This document shows positions 11,227 through 23,508 of a stretch of DNA of 64,000 nucleotides, in pieces. The stretch covers positions 10,282,396 to 10,346,395 of the forward strand of contig JAZAYU010000009.1 in NCBI GenBank assembly GCA_038501625.1, written 5' to 3'. How positions within the stretch are numbered: the first letter of the stretch is position 1; each line of letters begins with the position of its first letter. Source of the DNA: Corbicula japonica (Eukaryota; Mollusca; Bivalvia; Venerida; Cyrenidae). Under the pieces are notes generated by a model that had not been told where the DNA came from, ran no database searches, and worked only from the letters and a program-made list of their open reading frames with translations. Made by a program: the position numbers and the translations under genes.

Positions 11227-12296
11227 GTAACGATGCCGTGAAAACGGCGACGCGCGGTCGTTAACTTCGGGTGTATCATTGCGACCACGAGAGCGTATCA
11301 AGTATGTGGGGTTTTGTGGTCACCGCGAGAGCAGGCCGAAATGTTCTGCACACGTGTGAAGCACAATGCAGCACACCATTCCACGAATGCTGAGCAATTG
11401 ATAGTAAGTTTCCGTGTAATTTTGGAGCATCCATGCCAAAAACGCCAGCTAACAAATGTAGTGTGAAATCACGACCAGCTACGGCAGTGAACAAGCAACT
11501 GGATATGCATGAGTAGTTTTGTTACGCCTGCAAGATTTCGTAGTTGTGTGGCATAAAAAGTAGTGCATTTTAAGAAAATACAAATAATTCGAGAAGGAAT
11601 GCGAACTATGAAAGATAATGCTACAAATAAAAACAAGAAAACAATTTAATGTTGTTGTTCGAACAACTATGAAAGGATATTAAAAGAACGATTAAAAAGA
11701 AATCAGTCACGTGACAAGCGGGAGATAGCGTGGGTTGCCATTTTGGTTAGGTTGGAGTAGTTGTGGATCGAGATTTTGCTCGGCTTTCAAGGACCGGGCC
11801 GGGCCCCAGTGTTCTCCCCAGCTATCATAACGGTTGTTGCGCCCGACAACCGTTAACAAGCTTTGATCTATTTCCAACAAGCGTTAAATTCGCCGACATC
11901 CGTTTATTCAAAATCGACATGTCATAATTTTCTGTTTCTTGCATTGTAAACACAATTCGCTTTTCAATACACACATAATTCAAGGTTAAGCAATGGGCTA
12001 TTTGACCAATCACAATCGATTTCTTTACTATCTGAGCTGGATAACTCCTCCTCTCCGACTGTTGATATTCTCAATTAACAGCGGGTGCGTTTGACATAAT
12101 GTTCAATGATTTTAATGAGATGCGTCATCATGAGTAATAATTTGGTTATTCTTTGTTCTGTGATTAGAAGACAAACACTTCGAAAATTTTACTGTATACA
12201 TGTATGAAAATAATTGCGCGATAATTGATTTGTTTTAAACAAATCTATAAGCACGTTGCAGTTAGATTTACTTAAATTGCAAAAGAAAAGCATTCT

Positions 12297-13300
12297 GTGG
12301 CATTTTACTGCGCTATCATCGTAACGATCAGTTCATTTTCGTCGGACACATTTTCAAGTATGCATGCGCGAAAGAACGATGACTCGTCGATTCTATCTTA
12401 TTTCAAGAGAAAAAGACCTTGTGAGGCTGATTCCAACTCCATCGGGCATTCTGAACTTCAAAATTCTAGAAATGAGATCGAGATCATTCCGGATAGCCCT
12501 TCAAGAGCGACTCTGACGACGCCAAGTACCCCTTCACGTCGTGAAATTACTCCGACGCCGGACGCGGTTTCCCAACTGGCCAACATGCAGAGACACTGAA
12601 TCAACGCCGGCTACCTCGAACAGCCAGTTCGATCCAGTCAGGTGTCGATCCTAAGTGGAAGAAAGTCTACTCCTGGTTGCAAGAAGTTGGCAATGGTCTT
12701 TTTATATATATATATTTACATAGCTTTGTGACTTGCATTAAATAAATAAAATAACTCAATTTCATGCTACTATAATAAAAAGGGAAATATGCATATCAGG
12801 AATCGCCACACTCATAAAACACAGCCTCCCCCTGCAGCAAAAAGAAGAGAGGAAAATAAATGATTTGTTTGTTGATTGTTTAACGAAAAAGAGAACCGTA
12901 TGGGTTAGCGCCTTGGAACAGTCAGTGGCAAAATAATTTTCTACTGGGGGTTAAAACCAGGTTCCAGGGGTGCACTATATAATTTATTATACCTGTTTGT
13001 GTTAACTGAATACCTATTGTGATATTATTTTTATATATATGAAGCTATCTATATGTTTACTGTTATCGTAAATTAATTTTATTACAGATTGTGAGTGTTT
13101 TTTTCCACCTTATCAAGAGTGAAGACAAAGCTTAGATGCAGGCTTAGCAATTCAACATTAAATTCATTGTTAATGATATCCATGGAAGGTCCTGATGTAC
13201 TGAAGTTTGATTATAATAAGGCAGTCAGCACATGGGCCCAAGAAAAAAAAGAGGCGTCTGAAAGTTTAATCCTAATCCTGTCGGTTGTAATGAAACACTG
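12297..13300 (+). pseudogene. relic of a hAT-like transposase gene
   Basis: The left part (ATG at 12360) encodes DDSSILSYFKRKRPCE, a Ser/Thr/Pro-rich stretch, and after two frame changes DPKWKKVYSWLQEVGNG, like the N-terminal zinc-finger region of hAT/KIAA1586-type proteins. The right part (13093-13250) encodes FFSTLSRVKTKLRCRLSNST, LNSLLMISMEGPDVLKFDYN and KAVSTWAQ, the C-terminal dimerisation segment of the same group. The catalytic middle is absent, and a dispersed repeat is inserted between them (12777-13000). A splice acceptor-like ttacag precedes the right part. Confidence 0.6.
12777..13000 (+). repeat. dispersed repeat family R1 copy inside the hAT relic
   Basis: GGGAAATATGCATATCAGGA through GCGCCTTGGAACAGTCAGTG and GGTTAAAACCAGGTTCCAGG. 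It lies between the two coding fragments of the hAT-like relic. Confidence 0.78.
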
Positions 13301-14579
13301 AGTTTAATATGTGTGAGATATCTTGGACAATGAAGGTGAAAAACTAACTATACAGAGTATATAGTTGACATTGTAACCCGATGAGATCAGATCAGTTTAT
13401 GTAATTAAAACACATGTTGACATACTGTTTACACATTGTTTCACATTATTTATGTTTATTAACTTTGTACCTTTCTTGGCTCTAAAGAGATAAATAACAT
13501 CTATGTACTAAATACAGTTGTTGCACTAAACTTTGGTACAAATATAAAACTGTATAAAATGATAATTTAAAATAAAGTTTCGCGAGCTAAAATCCACGAA
13601 CAGTTCAGCGACAACCCTTCCAAAAATCCTGGAGAGACCGTAAGTAAGTTGGCTAATATTTTTGTTCATGCATTGTTGCGATCGACGTAAAAATTAAGAT
13701 TGTAACTGTTTCAGTCTCTTAAGGTACGTGATTCCTTGTGCATTTCATTGTTGACACTACTCAGTTGTGGCGGAGCTTGATCATCGTTATTCTAGCAAAA
13801 TTTAACCACTAATCATACGCTCCTGCACCAAAAAGACCATCAACCTAAGATTAAGGTGAAAAAAGTGGAAAACCTTATTTCTTGCATCAAAATACAAGTA
13901 CTCGATTTATTGAAATCCCTGAATATACTGAATTATTTGGTAATGTTGATGATAGTAACTGTCACAACGTTAAACGAAAAAATCACACATAGTTTCATAT
14001 GTTTAAAGTAATGATATCTGTGCAGGGCAAGTTCGATTCAACCAGCGCGCCAGTCTTTCAACGCTTTCAGCGCTTTGATTGAATTCCTTGCGCATCTAAA
14101 CTCCGCCCCGAAATTTATCCTGCGATAATCACCGGAAGCTGATAATTATTTCTTAAATAAAGTGAATTCAAGGGACATCTCCAAAAATGTATTATTACCA
14201 TTATTCATTGCATTTTATGTGTATTTTAGTATGAATTATGGTTAATTTTAAAAGTTTAATATAATGCAAATTTTGTCCGTTTACTTGTTAGATATTATTT
14301 AAATGCATTTTCATGTCCACGCCGCAACTCAATATTTATACACTTGTAATTTCATTTCATTTTAATAGCTATAATAAGAGAATTTGTTTAATAAACAAAA
14401 TAATAGTCATGACCCTAAAAGAAACATAATTTTAACAGAGAGCTTATTCCTTATATCACCTGACCTGTAAATACAGAAACGAATCTAGACGATGCGATGA
14501 ATGTTTTACAAATGAACGAATAAAACGCTTTGAAGTAACTTCTTTCAAATAAGGCCACCTAACGGGAAATCAGACTTAC

Positions 14580-14718
14580 ACTTCTAGCATGGTTAGATAT
14601 GTGTTTCATGCTGAAAACTTCTGTCAGTGCGAGATATATTTCGGTGCCTCCCATATTTGCATCCATCTCTTCGACAGCTTTGGTGGCTTCCTGCAATGTC
14701 TGCTGGCTGTACTGTTTG
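14580..14718 (-). CDS. VWA5A-like exon: VWA middle
   Basis: Acceptor gttagag, donor gtaagt. Encodes KQYSQQTLQEATKAVEEMDA, NMGGTEIYLALTEVF, matching the NxGGTEI motif that supplies another MIDAS residue. The acceptor was chosen so that the split codon from the previous exon closes. Confidence 0.85.
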
Positions 14719-15041
14719 CTCTAACTAGCAATCAAATAAAACATATTTCTTTTAGTATTTACATTTAAAAAAATGTATTTAATATGCGCATACTATAAAA
14801 GTGAAAAAAACATGTCATGATTTTTTAACATCCAACAGGCTAAAGGTAGTGAGGAAATGATAGCATTGCTCACAACCATTTCACGTCGCTTCCTGGTCGT
14901 GTAAATCAGTGAAAAGCGTTCATTTCTCTTTTTATAATAATTTTTTTTTTTAAAGAAGACATCATGTGGTTGTCAGTATCTCAGTTATTTTTCACAGACC
15001 ATATTACATACAGTAACGACTACATGTAAGTAAAAACCTAC

Positions 15042-15165
15042 GTGAACACTGACGTGAAGGTTGTTCCAAAACTGACAATATTGAGATAAGAATCTGCAGG
15101 CAAGCTTTTTACAAACAGAAGCAAAGCTTCCTTCGCGTTCTGCATCTTTGATCCTTTCATACTTC
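15042..15165 (-). CDS. VWA5A-like exon: VWA helix 1
   Basis: Acceptor atttcag, donor gtaggt. Encodes SMKGSKMQNAKEALLLFVKS and LPADSYLNIVSFGTTF, the classic first helix and second strand of this VWA family. A TAG two codons beyond the donor confirms the exon ends here. Confidence 0.88.
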
Positions 15166-15501
15166 CTGAAATATCAGAAATATACCTATCAGTATTTATG
15201 TATTTATTCCAGCGTGTCAACGTGAATTTGCAGTATATAAAAATTATAACAATATAAAAATAAAACTTTTCTTCTTTCATTCCATCTGTCTATATTTTTA
15301 AGAATATTAAATAAAAGATAATTCTCTAGATCGGGAAAAGCCACATTCAGAAAATGCATCCCCGCACATAAAGTGCAAAAAGGAAACGAGATCATGTCCG
15401 TGCAACTTGATCAATATACCTAAAACGATAGGAAGAGAACCTGGAGAGTTTAACCTATGAACAGTTTCAGTAACTATAAAGAATTAATAAATACAATTTA
15501 C

Positions 15502-15606
15502 CTGATCTATCTATCATAAAAATGTATTCTCCACCAGTTGCCATGGTTACTGGTTTCAGATCGGGATGAAAACTAACCATTAAGATATCCTCTTTTAATA
15601 AACCAG
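15502..15606 (-). CDS. VWA5A-like exon: VWA domain start with MIDAS
   Basis: Acceptor tattgcag, donor gtaaat. Encodes GLLKEDILMVSFHPDL and GGEYIFMIDRSG; with the next exon this forms the metal-binding DxSxS (DRSGS). Carries phase 1 at both ends. Confidence 0.85.
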
Positions 15607-16232
15607 CTGCAATACATAATCATACAACATTGTTAGTTTAAAGAAACTCTTACTAAAGAGCCAGAAAAGATAATGGATGGCTAAGCGCGCAAGTGTGTTA
15701 TATTCGGCCATAACATAAAGGGTGTTATCTGTAATATAATATAAAGAATGTGCACATACTTTTCAAAACAGTTCAAACAACTTTTTGAAACTTCTAAGAA
15801 ACAAAGTCTACTTGTTTTGATCAATGATCATTAAGAAACATGCGTCCGGTCGCAATCAAACTCATGAAATAGAAATGAAAGCCACCGAACAACACAATTA
15901 TGAAAATATTGCAGGTTTTATTGAGTCTGTTAATGGGCAGTAATGGAAATGCAAATTACTGCCCACACCGCCTAGCAACTAACAGTACAATTTCGATCCA
16001 TCCCAAACGATTGTGTGCACATGGAAGTGAATAAGGAACCTTCAATGCGGTATTTTCAGAATAATACCATTCCATGTTCAGCGTCGTACGGACTCCAGAT
16101 AAAAAATGATTTTGCTCTGAAGGAGAAAACAATGAGCGGAAATATACAGTAGAATTTGGATAGGGATAGAGGACAAGTAAGTATACTATATTATTTAACT
16201 GGTGTCGTATAGTTTAATGAATCGTACTTAAC

Positions 16233-16338
16233 CTGCTTTCAAGTTTCCACGTTCAAGTACTACCTGTGGGGCATACGATTTCTCATACTGAATAAGAAAC
16301 TGATCGTGATCAAACTTGAATTTCTCTCTCAGACAAAT
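16233..16338 (-). CDS. VWA5A-like exon between VIT and VWA
   Basis: Acceptor atccaacag, donor gttaag. Encodes FDHDQFLIQYEKSYAPQVVL and ERGNLKA; the segment YxSPYAPQVxLERGN is typical just ahead of the VWA domain. Leaves one base that joins the next exon in frame. Confidence 0.75.
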
Positions 16339-16584
16339 CTGTTGGATAAAAGTAAACGTATTTCCTGATGATTCTTTAAACAAACTTTTAAAAAAAGTTG
16401 ATTAGATAATATTCTCGAAGAACTTTGGAAACTATGACAAACTAGGTCAGTTTTCCAAAATGCATTGTTTATTTTATTACCTCGTATAATTATTATCATA
16501 ACAGTATTTATTTAAAGAAGTTAACATATTGAACACATTAATATAAATAATTTCTTATTTTCAATAAGTCCTATTATACCAAAA

Positions 16585-16745
16585 AAAGTGAAATATGCAT
16601 CTCAGGAATTGCCACATTCAGAAGACACAGCCTCCCCACACAGTCACGAAGAAGAGAAAGAGAGAGCATGGTTAATCGAAATGATTATTTATAAAAATTG
16701 GAACCCCGGGGGTTACCGCCTTGGAACAAGCATCATTTTAGTCAT
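16585..16745 (+). repeat. dispersed repeat family R1 copy
   Basis: GTGAAATATGCATCTCAGGA and GTTACCGCCTTGGAACAAGC identify it; the 3' part is absent. Confidence 0.75.
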
Positions 16746-17677
16746 TTTTAGACAAAAGCATTTCAAACTTTTTCAAAACAGTACCAATAGATGATGATGG
16801 AACTCATTTTACAAACACTTTTAACAGTAAACATATCGAACTATCGAATAAAAACAGCAAATAGCTCGTAATTTCATTTAATTTTATAATTCTTAATAAC
16901 TTAAAATTCACAAAGCACGCATTTGACTATCTGTGTACACCATTCGAGGCGTTTCTATTCAGCGGTAAACATGTCGGCACCCGCCCACCCGCCCTATAGG
17001 TTGTAAATATGTTTTGGATGGCTGTCGATGTTTAACAGAACTTTCAGAAAATAAATCGAAAAATGGGTGTAAATAAAGTGTTTATTTTTGTTTCAGGTGT
17101 TTCAAGTTTGGTGTTTTCTCTTAGTCATAAACAATATATTTAGTTATTATGTAAGAAATATGGATATTTTAAAGCCATTCACTAGTTTCAGGTTTGAGTG
17201 GTACTATTAGATGAAGCTTTATCCAGATGTGTTGAAAGTTTTCCGTTCGTCTGCTGGACAGCTAAATAGCCAGAGCTACTGATGTCAGCTTTTCATTCGG
17301 ACGGTTCGCACAGTACAGGCCCACTGATTCTACCTCTGTTTGGACAGTTTTTGAGCAACTTGCACTTGGACTATACAGACATTTGAAAAATTTAATGTAT
17401 ATTACCGCTGAATACAACGACCTAATACTAGTTTTTGTTTGTGTTTTTTACGTATTATGAGATAAGGAAATAATTAATTTACTCACGATAAAGTGAGTAA
17501 ATAGATCATTATTTTGTTTATTTTCCCTCGCTTGTATCTCAATGCGAAAACAGCTCAATTTAATCTTATCAGCGCAATTCAACAGTAAAATAAACTTCCG
17601 CATATTTGCTGTAGGCCTCGTTGCTATGCGTGTTATGCACGATAAAGCTGTCGAGTGTAAAAACTTGATTTTAAGGG

Positions 17678-17768
17678 CGAGAGAGAGAGAGAGAAAGAGA
17701 GAGAGAGGTTGAGAAAGAGAGAGATAGATAAAGAGAAAGAAAGGGGAGAGGGAGAGAGAGAGGCAGAG
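17678..17768. repeat. (GA)n microsatellite
   Basis: About 90 bases of imperfect GA repeats with AAAG and AGATA interruptions, purine on the plus strand. Confidence 0.95.
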
Positions 17769-17818
17769 ACAGCTCAGATTTGAATGTGTATTTCCAAGAT
17801 CTATAAAAGACAGATATA

Positions 17819-19041
17819 GACTGTTTCAAAACAATGGCTGGAAAAGTGAAATAGGGAAAAATTAAAGTTCATAAAAATTTAAAACTTGTTATTCTGTATG
17901 TTTTGCTTATTTAAAACTGAGTACAGAACTGAAACGATTTTTGAAATCGGTCAACTGGTTGCTGAGATATAGTCATTTTCTGCTATTTCAAAAAATGTCA
18001 GGTGAAGTGAAGAAATGTAAAGAATTTTATAAAAAGTCCAAACTGGTTGCTCCATATTTTTGTACAGTCTTTACAGTGATCAAAATCAATCAAGTAATAC
18101 TCATATGTGGTTGAATAAAATTTAATGGAGCTTTATTGACCAATATTCAATTAAAAACAATAATTTTAATTTATGCGCTTAAAATACAATTTTTACTGTT
18201 TCTCATTATTTAAATGTGTATTTCTGTTAAAATACATGTTGAAGCATCAAATATAAGTGCTTTAGAACTTGTGGTATCACATTAAGATAAAAAAATCATA
18301 TTTTTAAGAAAGTGTGTCACACTCCTGACAAGTGCAGTGTAGTCAAAAATGTTTCACTAAGGCCATTCCGGTTGGTCACAATTTTACAAAACATGACATA
18401 GACTTCTAGGAAAAAAACATGCTCTTGTTTTCATGTAAAGGATGTGTTGACAGAATATTGCTATATGTGCATAATGTCACACTCCTGACAAATTCAGCTG
18501 ATATTTTCTGAAGGTAGCTACAGACAAATATAATTTGAATAGTGGTTACAATATTATAATTATTGCATCTAGAAACATTAAACTTAATGATACACAAAAC
18601 ATTTCTTTTGTACTATTAATCTTCAAAGTCCTATAAATTTATAAAGCCAAGATCTTTATTGAGGTATTTTCTTATCTACCCTGCTTGACTTAATAGCATA
18701 AATTTTGATTACTTGAAGTAAAATATGCTTAATTTTATCATTACTTGATGCCTTATAAATGCACATTTTACTAAAACAATACTCAAACTTGTCTTTATTC
18801 AAGCTTTTTGTAAAATGATGGTCTGAACAAATGCGATTTTTAAAAGTGTCACACTTTTTGTCTAACTCCTGACATTTTTGGCCCATTATTTTTGAATATT
18901 TTTAACAGATGGTGTTATTTTGATGACACTTCACTAATCTTTAAAGGGCATGATGAGACAACTCTGCAAAGTAGGAAATGGAAGTAACTGTTTGTTGAAC
19001 ATTTTTTATAACAGGAAAACCCAAACCAGCCATTTTTTGAA
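17819..19041. mobile_element. possible 1.2-kb element with terminal inverted repeats
   Basis: CTGTTTCAAAACAATGGCTGG near 17821 is matched by its near-complement at about 19021-19041. The interval is AT-rich and holds no convincing coding frame. The phrase CACACTCCTGACAA recurs at about 18318 and 18479. A target-site duplication was not clear. Confidence 0.5.
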
Positions 19042-19202
19042 ACAGCCCATTTTCAGATTGGTCGTTATTACTGAAAAGAAACTTTAAGTTAAAAAAAACT
19101 GTACGTACCACAATATACTAAAGGAATGAGCATCCATTGGAGAACATAGTGTAAAGTGATTTTTCCAACATCTGTTTATTGAATATTTACAAACATCAAA
19201 GC

Positions 19203-19515
19203 AATAAAAAAGTTGAAATATTCTTATCAGGAATGGACACGTATAAAAACACAACCTCCCCACACAAACAACAAGTAGATAGGAAAAATGCAGCAAGGGT
19301 AATAAAATGGTCAATTAAAAACTACACCACAACCAATAACTATAAAAAACTAGGGGTAACCGCCTTGGAACGGTCAGTTGCATAACAATTAAATACTGGG
19401 GGGTTTAAACCAGGCTTAAGTGTGCACCAACCTCAAGCTTGGCCCAACAGGTTCTCACAAACAAGTACAAGTTGTCGCAGTGAAATGATACACCCATCAA
19501 CTTGACAGTGCAGCA
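19203..19515 (+). repeat. dispersed repeat family R1, nearly full copy
   Basis: From AAAGTTGAAATATTCTTATC through GTAACCGCCTTGGAACGGTC, GTTTAAACCAGGCTTAAGTG and CAACAGGTTCTCACAAACAA. With the 4.65-kb copy it defines a unit of at least about 300 bases. Confidence 0.75.
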
Positions 19516-20807
19516 TGCAAAAGCACACACAATATAAAAGATTAGAAACTTAATATTGTAAAGTAAAAGGGCGGGTACTCAATGACCTAACCGAGACCAG
19601 AACCCCTGAAGTCAAATCAGCAAGAACACGATGACAAAACAATCTCTTTAATCTGAAAACCGAAAAAAAAGTGTTAAACCTGGCCCGGGTGTTATATTTC
19701 TGAAAGGGCTATATTTAACAATAAAAGTATAACACACACGTGTTATATGTGGACGACATTCATGCTAATGATGTAATGTCCTTGAGCCAAGTTGTCGTTG
19801 GATCCATTTGATTGTAGATATGAAGTGAATAGTTGTTTGACCTATGATATGAAATAGACATCAAGTATAAGTAGTTATATAAGTGGTAAATTTTTTTGAA
19901 TATCACATATGACTGGCAATGATGTGATTATGGTATCTTGAAGAATATCAGCATGGATGAAAGATCCCTGGCTAGAGGGAAGTGGACATTGTCCACATAA
20001 GTTAAGCAATGTAGTAAAACGTTTAATTAGAGTAGATATCACAAAACATAGACATGAGAACTTCTGACATAAATAGATGTTGCAATTAAATGATACAAAG
20101 TAAAAAGGTGTCTTATGCAATCCACATTAGTGGTAAGAAATCTTTGATCACAATGAAATTGTTAAAGGTTAACGAGAACCTTTCAATAGGAAGGATTCAC
20201 AGCTACGTCATCAATTTGTGTTATCAGTACCACATGATACACATTTCTAGGAAGGTGGTACAATACAGTGTAAACAATGGTTCCTTGCGATAAGATATTT
20301 GCTGTAAATTTAACAGAAAATTCTGAACCTTGAGTTAAGTTTCGCTCATCTGACATAACCTTAGCATTGAAATGTTTAACTAAAACTTAGATAACAGTGT
20401 CAAGGTTTATATTTGTCAGGGAAAAGGCAAGCATTAATTGAAAAGATTCATAGAAATTCTCATAGTACAGTCAAAACTGTCTTATGTGACCTTCCAGGGG
20501 ACTTTCTTCAGAAGGTCACATAAGACAGGGAGTCTCTTAATACAGGTGTACTGTCAAACATTCAGGTGTATCATTATCTTAAAGTTCAATAATACTAATA
20601 CAGCATATAGTGTTAAAACATTTATTTATGGTAAGATTAAAATTAGATATAAACACAATTATTTAAAAGAGATATAAACACAAATATCTAAAATATAATA
20701 AAAGCAGTAAAAGTGAGTTATTAAAATATATTTTAAAATTTACTTTTTATAAGAAAGTTTTCACTGTCTTAACATAATTTGATTGGTATTTATGCTGTCC
20801 CTGTAAT

Positions 20808-21488
20808 TTAAGTTGTCCTATTGAAAAAATCACTTATTTTTGACTGTCTACTTTTGTTTGCAACTAGACTGGAAAATTCCTCTTCTAGTTTTGACAAGTG
20901 GTACATTTTACTAGCATGTCCATGTTGCAATGCATAAGATTTCAGTTGAAACACCATATCATTTGCTTGAGTCAGTGATGGAGCATTGTGCATGACAGAC
21001 CCTTGAGTGTTATCCATCTCGTCAATTTCATTGTCACTTTCACAAGAATTTTCCTCATTTATTTGAGTCAATATGTCACATAAAGGTTTATCCCAATTAA
21101 TACTTTCTGTATCACAAGTGTGAAGGTGATTATCAATCTTTAGCAAATCATTAAACGAGCATCCAAAAATTTCATATGACATTTTGAGGGCTGACAGTGG
21201 AACTTCGTCATCATCATCACTTACAACTCCTTGATCTTGTTGCTCAATACTTAATGCTTCACTACCACTTACAATTTCATCTCTTGCACATACACTTTCG
21301 TTTTGATCAATTTTACTGTAATCAACTGGAAATCCTGCTTTCTTAAAGCACTTTTGAATTGTTATATCTGTCACTTCATCCCAAGCATTGGAAAGCCAGT
21401 AGATTGCATCTAGGATACTGATTTGTTTTAGTAACTGGGTTCCTCCTAATGTTGGCTGCCTATCCATTTCTTTCACAATGTGAATAAG
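20808..21488 (-). CDS. Tigger transposase last exon
   Basis: Acceptor aatttcag; encodes LIHIVKEMDRQPTLGGTQLL and ISILDAIYWLSNAWDEV, then a Ser/Asp/Glu-rich tail and a stop at 20808. It joins the DDE exon in phase 0. Tigger relatives have this helical tail after the DDE domain. The frame is intact. Confidence 0.85.
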   Translation of the reverse strand, partial: LIHIVKEMDRQPTLGGTQLLKQISILDAIYWLSNAWDEVTDITIQKCFKKAGFPVDYSKIDQNESVCARDEIVSGSEALSIEQQDQGVVSDDDDEVPLSALKMSYEIFGCSFNDLLKIDNHLHTCDTESINWDKPLCDILTQINEENSCESDNEIDEMDNTQGSVMHNAPSLTQANDMVFQLKSYALQHGHASKMYHLSKLEEEFSSLVANKSRQSKISDFFNRTT

Positions 21489-21692
21489 CTGAAATTCAGA
21501 AAAAATATATGGTGGTTAAAATTTTATCTACAAATGTCATGTTTAATGAATTGTCACTTAATTTAATTTTAATTTGACACAATTTTTGTTACCAGTGATT
21601 TTTATAAAAACAATTTTTTTTTCTATTTTGAGACACAACAAACATTCTTTGATCAAGCAAAATGACAACAATCAGAAGAGATAGTAAATTAC

Positions 21693-22219
21693 CTGGCGTT
21701 TCCTTATTTTGAGTTTGGTAGCCTGGATTATTCCCTGATCCATTGGTTGGGTCAGGGAAGTGGTGTTAGGTGGAAGGAACTGGACCTTGATGTTGCTCAG
21801 ATCCATATTTGGATGCGACGGGGCATTGTCAACAAATAGAAGAATTTTTCTTTTCTGCATTTTCATTTTCCGATTAACATTTTTGAGAAAGTCTTCATAA
21901 ATTTTACTATTCATCCATGCTTTACTGTTAAAATAATAATCAACTGGTAAATGTTCTTTTCTTATTCGTTTAAAACATCTAGGCTCCTTTGATTTGCCAA
22001 TAACAACAGGCTTTAACTTTTCACCAGTTAAACTGGCACAAAGAGCAACTGTAATCCTCTCTTTCGATCTTTTACCCCCTGAACAATCGTCACCTTTAAA
22101 ATGGAAAGTTTTTCTTGAGGTATCACGAAAGAACAATCCAGTTTCATCCATATTAAAAATATTTTCTGCAGAATAGTCTTTACACAGATCTGGGAGTCGA
22201 GATTTCCATTCATTCACTG
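21693..22219 (-). CDS. Tigger transposase exon: DDE domain
   Basis: Minus-strand DDE domain of a Tigger transposase: NIFNMDETGLFF (first Asp), ILLFVDNAPSHPN (second Asp), QFLPPNTTSLTQPMDQGIIQ (third Asp) and KLKIRKRQ at the end. Donor gtaatt after KRQ. The frame continues to the right into the foldback insertion and resumes beyond it at 23352. Confidence 0.9.
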
Positions 22220-22227
22220 TATGCTGC

Positions 22228-23344
22228 CACAGGTACTTGAAACAAACTATTTTTAATGTTCTATATGGGCTATATACTATAATAAGACTAAAGGTTAACA
22301 ATGGCTACTATGCATGTCCATACAATTTGCTGAGCACAATTTTAACTCCACAGAATGTGCCATCAAAAACAAAGTTTTTCACATAGATCATGTATCATTC
22401 TTATAGGAAATATCATCCAAAGTCCTCCTATATAGCACAATGGTCCGAAAAATCCAAAAGTTTCCTCAAAATAACCACAATCTTTCAACTTGTCAAAATC
22501 GACGTCCAAAAATCTCACTATGAAAATCGCTAACCCCTCGTGTTTCTGGGTAAATGGTCACATTTCGCGCTGATTTTTTATGATTGGCAATTGCTTAACA
22601 CAAATAAGTTTCGGATAAAAGACATCTGACAAACATATATGATAATGTACCTTCAATACACTAGTTTTTTTTACGCAATATCATTCACAAATTCAGTCTC
22701 GCTGCCATTTTGAAAGTTTAACTTCTCGGACACTCCGGTTTGGCGTAAACAACTAAGATAATCCGAACGTACACTTACAGCCAATCAGAACCTTACCCTG
22801 CACCATGACAGCCAATCAGTACCTTACCTGTTATTCGCCCCGAAACAGTCTGTAGCGTAATGTCATGGCCGACCTCAGAAACTTTTGACATAATTCGCAG
22901 GAAAAAAACTAGTGTATTGAAGGTACATTATCATATATGTTTGTCAGATGTCTTTTATCTGAAACTTATTTGTGTTAAGCAATTGCCAATCATAAAAAAT
23001 CTGCGCTAAATGTGATCATTTACCCAGAAACACGAGGGGTTAGCGATTTTCATAGTGAGATTTTTGGACGTCGATTTTGACAAGTTGAAAGATTGTGGTT
23101 ATTTTGGGAAACTTTTGGATTTTTCGGACCATTGTGCTATAAAGGAAGACTTTGGATGATATTTCCTATAAGAATGATACATGATCTATGTGAAAAACTT
23201 TGTTTTTGATGGCACATTCTGTGGAGTTAAAATTGTGCTCAGCAAATTGTATGGACATGCATAGTAGCCATTGTTAACCTTTAGTCTTATTATAGTATAT
23301 AGCCCATATAGAACATTAAAAATAGTTTGTTTCAAGTACCTGTG
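22228..23344. mobile_element. 1117-bp foldback element with 442-bp arms
   Basis: Two inverted arms, 22228-22669 and 22903-23344, of equal length and nearly identical, surround a 233-bp spacer. The ends read CACAGGTACTTGAAAC and its complement. The 8-bp direct repeat TATGCTGC flanks it on both sides (22220-22227 and 23345-23352), a target-site duplication. It lies inside transposase codons. No coding frame is seen in it; it is a non-autonomous element. An 8-bp duplication fits hAT or P-type transposases, but I could not assign a family. Confidence 0.92.
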
Positions 23345-23508
23345 TATGCTGCTGGACGTCCCCCCTTTCGCCACTCATGCTTCCGAAAGAAATATTGTTA
23401 CGCTTGATGAAACTTTCTAACCAACCGTTCGAAGCTTTAAATTCAGAAATATTTAATTTTGATGCAAAGTCCAACGCTTTTGTTTTCAAATCAAGCAGTT
23501 AAAGCATG
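23345..23508 (-). pseudogene. Tigger transposase 5' fragment: CENP-B-type helix-turn-helix
   Basis: Minus-strand frame encodes KTKALDFASKLNISEFKASN and GWLESFIKRNNISFGSMSGE, the second DNA-binding helix-turn-helix of Tigger/CENP-B proteins. It runs into the foldback element after Gln-Gln-His and is in frame with the DDE exon once that element and one 8-bp duplication are removed. A stop codon just 5' and the absence of the first helix-turn-helix mark truncation. Confidence 0.8.
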
